The position numbers were made by a program, and so were the translations under genes. From positions 1,984,001-2,048,000 of the forward strand of contig NZ_CP143541.1 of assembly GCF_040126055.1 (NCBI RefSeq): DNA of 64,000 nucleotides, in the 5' to 3' direction. Positions 59,698 to 64,000 of the stretch are shown in pieces. The stretch comes from Pseudalkalibacillus sp. SCS-8 (lineage in GTDB: Bacteria; Bacillota; Bacilli; Bacillales; Fictibacillaceae). Numbering within the stretch: the stretch's first letter is position 1; each line of letters begins with the position of its first letter. The notes under the pieces are model-generated. The model was given only the letters and a program-made list of their open reading frames with translations, ran no database searches and was not told the DNA's origin.

Positions 59698-60609
59698 CTA
59701 ATTCTTTGCTGAATAAGCCATTTCAGGTTTGAACAAAGGAACTTGAGTGATTTCATAGGCTGTCTTGTTCCATTTCACCATGACTATTCCCTCTTCAAAA
59801 GGCTTCAGCACTTCAATCCAGTGTTCATCCAACCGATCGATTACTTCATCACTTGCGATATACCCTTTCCTCTTGAAAAGGACGGCAACTTCAGGTTCAA
59901 TATGATTCAACAGTTCTTCACTCGTTCCGAAATAATGACCGAATCCTCCTATTTTAAGAAGAGAGATATCCAGTGGTCCTTTCTGAATCAATGAACGATC
60001 GATTTCCATATTCGATACACCCATATAAAGGAAACGGTGGGTACCATACTCCATGAGAAGGACGAGACCACCTTCATTGTACTCGCTCCTCGTCTCGACC
60101 GTCAGAAGTCGGACATTGAGCTTATGGAAAACCGTCCATTCATCCCCCTGTTTAAGAGGTTTGATTTTATTTCTGGACAATTCGAACTCCTTCATCAGCT
60201 CATCTGCGATCAGTTCAGATGTATGAATGGATCCAACCTCCATTTCATCAACCAGCCACCCTAAATTACCTGTATACTGCTTACCAGCATTCGTAATGAT
60301 CAACGCATCGATCTTCTTTACGTTGAAAATCTTCAATTGATGCTTGAATTGAGAGAGGGATGTTGAACTGCCCGTATTAAGGAGAACGTGGTGTCCTTTC
60401 TCATCCTGTATTAAAGCAGCTTCTCCGCTATCCAGTTCCAGGAAGGATATCGCGATATCATCCGCCTTAAGGTTCAGATCCAACTCTTTGATGGCATTCC
60501 CTTTCGATTCTTCCGTCATAAAAAATACCGGCTCATCACTAACCGGAATGGCACTGAAAAGAAGCATAAGCAAAAACAAAAAGAAAACGATCAACGGCTT
60601 CGCATACAC
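59698..60609 (-). CDS. ComEC/MBL-fold-like exported protein lacking metal-site residues
   Basis: 303 residues from GTG 60609 (SD GGAGGG, 6 nt). Signal or anchor helix at about 5-22. The rest follows the MBL domain of ComEC-type proteins: LDSGEAALIQDEKGHHVLLNTGSS, KKIDALIITNAGKQYTGNLG, FLYMGVSNMEIDR, LLKIGGFGHYFGTSEELLNHIEPEVAVL. The metal signature H-x-H-x-D-H after ALIIT is replaced by NAGKQY, and the distal HHGS motif by GFGHY, so binuclear metal binding should be lost. Function therefore unknown, possibly binding only. Inserted between dinG and ypmA. Confidence 0.8.
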   Translation of the reverse strand: MYAKPLIVFFLFLLMLLFSAIPVSDEPVFFMTEESKGNAIKELDLNLKADDIAISFLELDSGEAALIQDEKGHHVLLNTGSSTSLSQFKHQLKIFNVKKIDALIITNAGKQYTGNLGWLVDEMEVGSIHTSELIADELMKEFELSRNKIKPLKQGDEWTVFHKLNVRLLTVETRSEYNEGGLVLLMEYGTHRFLYMGVSNMEIDRSLIQKGPLDISLLKIGGFGHYFGTSEELLNHIEPEVAVLFKRKGYIASDEVIDRLDEHWIEVLKPFEEGIVMVKWNKTAYEITQVPLFKPEMAYSAKN

Positions 60610-60666
60610 ATGGATCCCTCCGCATTAAACGGTATCTTATTCCTAGTGTATGCGGAGGTCAATTTC

Positions 60667-63465
60667 TTAATCGATGAACTGCTCCAGGTCGTCCAACAAT
60701 TCATCCATCGTTCCTTGTTGTACGGGCACTTCAGGAAGGGAACGGATGAACAAATTACCATATTTCGTCGTTACTATCCTTCGATCAAAAACAAATACCG
60801 CTCCCCGATCAGACGATGAACGGACCAGACGTCCAAACCCTTGTTTGAAACGAATGATCGCCTGGGGCAGAGACAATTCCATGAACGGGCTCTTTCCTTG
60901 TTTCTTCAGCTGTTCACTTCGTGCTTCCATGACAGGATTATCTGGTGGATTGAAAGGAAGACGGACGATAATCAAACAGGAAAGATCATTCCCAGGTATG
61001 TCCACACCCTCCCAAAAACTGCTCGTTCCGAATAAGATGGCCTTGTCCATCTGTTTGAAGTGCTTGGTAAGCCTTGCTCGACTGCCGCTATCAATTCCTT
61101 GACCGATCAGTGAAAAATCCTCAGGTTCAGCATACTCTTTAAAGGAATAATACGTTTTCTTCAGCATGTCGTAGCTTGTGAACAGGACAAGCATCCGCCC
61201 CTCCGTCACATGTGCGATACGATAAATGTTCCCAGCAATCGTCGAAGCATATGAATCTGTCGACACTTCCTTGATCATCGGAAGATCCGTCGGAATCATG
61301 ATTTTGGACTGATTTTTGTAATCGAATGGTGAGTTCAGTTTTACTGTCTGCGTATCTTCTCCCATACCAAGACGGTCCAGAACAAAGTTGAAACGATTGC
61401 GGATCGTCAAAGTAGCGGAAGTGAGGATGATACTCCTTTTCTTCCCGAAAAAATCCGCAGCCAACCTGTCCGAAATATCAATCGGTTGATTGTACATGGA
61501 AACAGCATTCTTCGCTCCCCCAGGATCCGTCTCCAGCCAGCATACTTCCTCTTCATTGGATGAGAGGATCATGTGTGCAAGCGTCGATCTTTCTTCATCC
61601 AACCTGTTCATGAGCCCCGTATAGTCCACAAGTGTCCCTTTTTGGCTTACTGTGAGATGTTCTTCCTTCTTCTGAGCTTTTTTGATCAAATCCCTGCCAT
61701 CTCGCAACACATCATTGGTCATCAATTGGACTCTCGCAAAAACTTCCTTTAAATGGGCATACCATTCAGGGTCGAGATCATCAATCGCAAAACGGAAATT
61801 GATTTTACCGATCTCCGATTTCTTTTGGCCTTTTGCAAGTATATAGATTTTCATCATGCTGAACAATTGATCGATTTCCACTTTCAAGTCCCTCATGACC
61901 GTCAACAAATCCTCTTTGTTGTAATCAATATCGAGGGTCTTCAATACGTTTTCCAGCTTCGTCCAGAGATTGACGTTCATGTCTTCCGAAATACCGAGTC
62001 GATCCAAAAGTCGGTGGAACGAAAAGTAATCCGTTTGAAGTCCGAAGTGGTCACTTGCTACGTCATCAAGGTGATGCGCCTCATCAATGATCGCTTCCTG
62101 ATAGCCCGGAATCAATGAATGATCGTTGACAAGATCGGTAAATAAAAGCGCATGATTAGTAATGATGATGTCCGCATCATAAGCCTCACGTTTTGAGCGA
62201 TGGTAGAAGCATCTCGAGAACCACGGACACTTATGGTTGAGACAAGAATTGGCATCACTTTTCACTTGATGCCAGTATAACTGACCGCCTGATGGAAGGT
62301 TCAACTCTTCGATATCGCCTTCCTCTGTCGTTGTCAACCATACGAGCAACTGGGCTTTGGCCAGCAAAACATCATAGTTGTTATCATAAATCTGATCAAG
62401 CTGCTGTTCGAATTTCCTCAAGCAGAGATAATGGTTCCTTCCTTTGAGCACTGTCGCTTGGAAATCGAATGGCACCATGTTTTGCAATAAAGGAATATCC
62501 CTGTCAAGCAGCTGTTCTTGCAGCTGGATCGTATGGGTGCTGACAACAAGCGGTCTTCCGGTTTTCTTAGCATTCAACAAACCAGGGATCAGATACCCCA
62601 TCGATTTACCGATACCCGTCCCTGCTTCGATCAAGGCATGACGTCCTTCTTCCAGTGCCTCCCCGACCGCATCCATCATATCCACCTGAGCAGGACGCTT
62701 TTCATAATCCGGCATCGTTTGTCCCAGGTGCTTTTCAACCTCGTGGTGGGAAAGCGTTTCGTCTATAGGATCGTCTTCCTTTTCGATGGCGGCCCATTTC
62801 TTCAAAACAAGCTGCCGATAGGTTTCTAACTCTGGTTCATCTTCTTCGAGCTGAGTAAGCTTTTTTTCCACTTGAGCTTCAACAAGGTCCGCGACATCAC
62901 TGTGCATACCTTTCACTAAAGGAAGTAAACGCTGAAGCGTCAATAGTGGCAATGAACGTAATTGATCCAATAATTGTATCAAAAGATAGCCTGTCGCTTC
63001 AGCATCACTATCCGCTTGGTGGGGGTTTTCATGGGTAAGCTCCAGTGCTTCTGACAGCTGTGAAAGTTTATAGGAATCCAAGTTCGGCATGAGGATTCTC
63101 GTAAGCTCTACTGTATCAAGTGACATCCCACGCCATTCGAAATAACCCGCTTTTTCAAGCTCAGCATTCAAGAAATTCAAATCAAATTTGATATTATGGG
63201 CGACTAAACAGGCTCCATCAAGAATTTTCAAAAGACGGGGCGCGACGTCATCGAATTTAGGTGCCTCAGAAACCATTTTCTGATCAATTCCGGTCAAGGA
63301 TGTAATAAAGGTCGGAATCGGAATTTCCGGATTAAGATATGTCGAAAATCGATCCACAATCGATCCTTCTTCGATGACGACCAAACCAATCTGGATGATT
63401 CGATCTTTATGTTTCGGGGAGTGTCCCGTTGTTTCCAAGTCTAATACGACATAACGATTGTTCAT
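60667..63465 (-). CDS. dinG: ATP-dependent helicase/exonuclease DinG
   Basis: 932 residues (ATG 63465; a second ATG at 63468 is in frame). N-terminal DEDD exonuclease (about 1-165, VVLDLETTGHSPKHKDRI), then an XPD/DinG superfamily 2 helicase: Walker A EAGTGIGKSMGY (about 282), DEAH IIDEAHHLDD (about 465), and GRLVRSSSDRG near the end. Four cysteines (LCLRK, then C-x4-C-x5-C in SCLNHKCPWFSRCF, with 59 residues between the first and second) sit where E. coli DinG binds a [4Fe-4S] cluster. Digests or unwinds DNA in repair. SD GAGGTG. Confidence 0.95.
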   Translation of the reverse strand: MNNRYVVLDLETTGHSPKHKDRIIQIGLVVIEEGSIVDRFSTYLNPEIPIPTFITSLTGIDQKMVSEAPKFDDVAPRLLKILDGACLVAHNIKFDLNFLNAELEKAGYFEWRGMSLDTVELTRILMPNLDSYKLSQLSEALELTHENPHQADSDAEATGYLLIQLLDQLRSLPLLTLQRLLPLVKGMHSDVADLVEAQVEKKLTQLEEDEPELETYRQLVLKKWAAIEKEDDPIDETLSHHEVEKHLGQTMPDYEKRPAQVDMMDAVGEALEEGRHALIEAGTGIGKSMGYLIPGLLNAKKTGRPLVVSTHTIQLQEQLLDRDIPLLQNMVPFDFQATVLKGRNHYLCLRKFEQQLDQIYDNNYDVLLAKAQLLVWLTTTEEGDIEELNLPSGGQLYWHQVKSDANSCLNHKCPWFSRCFYHRSKREAYDADIIITNHALLFTDLVNDHSLIPGYQEAIIDEAHHLDDVASDHFGLQTDYFSFHRLLDRLGISEDMNVNLWTKLENVLKTLDIDYNKEDLLTVMRDLKVEIDQLFSMMKIYILAKGQKKSEIGKINFRFAIDDLDPEWYAHLKEVFARVQLMTNDVLRDGRDLIKKAQKKEEHLTVSQKGTLVDYTGLMNRLDEERSTLAHMILSSNEEEVCWLETDPGGAKNAVSMYNQPIDISDRLAADFFGKKRSIILTSATLTIRNRFNFVLDRLGMGEDTQTVKLNSPFDYKNQSKIMIPTDLPMIKEVSTDSYASTIAGNIYRIAHVTEGRMLVLFTSYDMLKKTYYSFKEYAEPEDFSLIGQGIDSGSRARLTKHFKQMDKAILFGTSSFWEGVDIPGNDLSCLIIVRLPFNPPDNPVMEARSEQLKKQGKSPFMELSLPQAIIRFKQGFGRLVRSSSDRGAVFVFDRRIVTTKYGNLFIRSLPEVPVQQGTMDELLDDLEQFID

Positions 63466-63468
63466 CAT

Positions 63469-63663
63469 TTCACCTCAAAAAGAAAGAAACCTGGTAAGGG
63501 CAATCCCAAACCATGGTCGAAACAAGCCAATAAACTGTAGCGGCATGACCGCCATCTCCATCTCGTGTTTCCTCTCGTCTTATTTTACGCTTCCTCCACC
63601 AATTCTGCAATGACGACGAATGGGCTGAACCATGCAAGTCTTGATTGGGAGTGTATGCTTTTA
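63469..63663. other. Left part of the dinG upstream gap
   Basis: Upstream of dinG, before the repeat array; nothing I can assign. With the repeat and the terminator it makes a 510-bp gap without a gene. Confidence 0.5.
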
Positions 63664-63840
63664 TTTTTTGTAGTGGAGAATGGACCGGTTTGGTGATTCT
63701 TCGTTTTTGTAGATCATTTTTGCTTTTTGTAGATAAATTTAAATTTTTGTAGATAATTCTTCATTTCCGTAGATAATTTCTTTTCGTAGATCATTTCACT
63801 TTTTGCAGGAAAATCTTCTGTTTTTGTAGATAAACACTGC
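63664..63840. repeat. Degenerate 20-bp tandem repeat (TTTTTGTAGATAATT)
   Basis: Seven to eight copies of a unit around TTTTTGTAGAT. The GTAGA-type cores begin at 63670 (partial), 63709, 63729, 63749, 63769, 63786, 63805 (GCAGG variant) and 63826, so the period is 17-21, mostly 20 bp. AT-rich with no ORF. Confidence 0.75.
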
Positions 63841-63916
63841 TAAAATCCTGGTCTAATCCTCAAATTAGCAGTAAAATCATCAGATTACCTTTCTAAAACA
63901 TGTAAAACAATTAGAA

Positions 63917-63944
63917 AAAGCTGTCGAGACATGCTCGACAGCCT
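63917..63944 (-). terminator. Terminator after the gene at the right edge
   Basis: 9-bp stem GCTGTCGAG/CTCGACAGC with TTTTTC on the - strand, following the probable panD end. Confidence 0.85.
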
Positions 63945-63978
63945 TAAAATCCCTTGCGCTATACAATTGGCTAAATGA

Positions 63979-64000
63979 TCAAAGGATCGTTGATGCTGGC
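63979..64000 (-). CDS. panD: Probable aspartate 1-decarboxylase, last codons only
   Basis: On the - strand the frame from 63999 reads Pro-Ala-Ser-Thr-Ile-Leu-stop (TGA at 63981-63979). PanD of B. subtilis ends in Pro-Ala-Arg-Thr-Ile-Leu and lies directly upstream of dinG. Six residues are too few for proof; the call rests on synteny and the terminator that follows. Confidence 0.5.

Noticed and set aside
1..64000. CRISPR arrays, tRNA genes, complete insertion sequences or prophage
   Set aside because: No regularly spaced direct repeats with unique spacers, no cloverleaf-type sequences and no transposase, integrase or phage structural frames were seen.

Overview
The window is a stretch of chromosome from an endospore-forming member of the Bacillaceae. 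The evidence is gene content (cotD, sspM, sleL-like, YjcZ-type and racA-like sporulation genes, rnpB type B, gpsB) and gene order: from about 24.9 kb to the right edge it follows the Bacillus subtilis block ypwA-ypsC-rnpB-gpsB-ypsA-cotD-mrfB-mrfA and then yppE-sspM-yppC-recU-ponA-ypoC-nth-dnaD-asnS-aspB-ypmB-ypmA-dinG-(panD), with accessory insertions. The genus cannot be fixed by reading alone.

Layout. 0-4 kb: odhA (5' truncated by the window edge) and odhB. 4-9.4 kb (mostly + strand): PfkB sugar kinase, a YjcZ-type small protein, a SHOCT membrane protein plus multicopper oxidase behind a CsoR-like operator, a DUF1801 protein, a broken WapI-type immunity gene and a quinone-oxidoreductase-like enzyme. 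9.6-19.4 kb (mostly - strand): ArsR-type regulator plus MFS exporter, acetyltransferase, DUF4177, a three-gene sugar/inositol-type operon (two Gfo/Idh/MocA dehydrogenases and a TIM-barrel isomerase), SRPBCC protein, azoreductase, DUF3892, VOC protein and a 32-residue membrane peptide. 19.5-24.6 kb: parE-parC behind a LexA-type box, and a CoA-binding protein. 24.9-34 kb: ypwA, ypsC, rnpB, gpsB, ypsA, cotD (sigma-K promoter), mrfB, mrfA.

34-41 kb is an accessory island: an RsbR-like STAS protein, a class III (GABA-type) aminotransferase, a YjiH-type membrane protein and a PAS/AAA+/HTH sigma-54 activator. A consensus -24/-12 promoter lies just downstream of the activator gene and drives the membrane protein and aminotransferase. 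The STAS gene has a candidate sigma-B promoter nested inside a long inverted repeat that would hide its ribosome-binding site in read-through transcripts. A saccharopine/homospermidine-type dehydrogenase is divergent. 41-47 kb: cold-shock protein, SIMPL protein, XRE regulator, DUF962, YciI and cytochrome bd (cydAB). 47-64 kb: the cell-wall, DNA-repair and sporulation block (yppE, racA-like, sspM, yppC, recU, ponA, sleL-like, ypoC, nth, dnaD, asnS, aspB, ypmB, ypmA, dinG) with an apparently metal-site-less ComEC-like protein between ypmA and dinG, then a degenerate 20-bp tandem repeat and the probable last codons of panD.

The most unusual items are the promoter nested in an SD-masking stem (35.1 kb), the sigma-54 module (38-39.6 kb), the inactivated MBL-fold protein (59.7-60.6 kb), a tiny ORF with a prfB-like CTT-TGA junction (41.3 kb), a three-copy intergenic 17-mer, and the 20-bp periodic repeat near 63.7 kb. 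All calls come from reading sequence; no database search was run.
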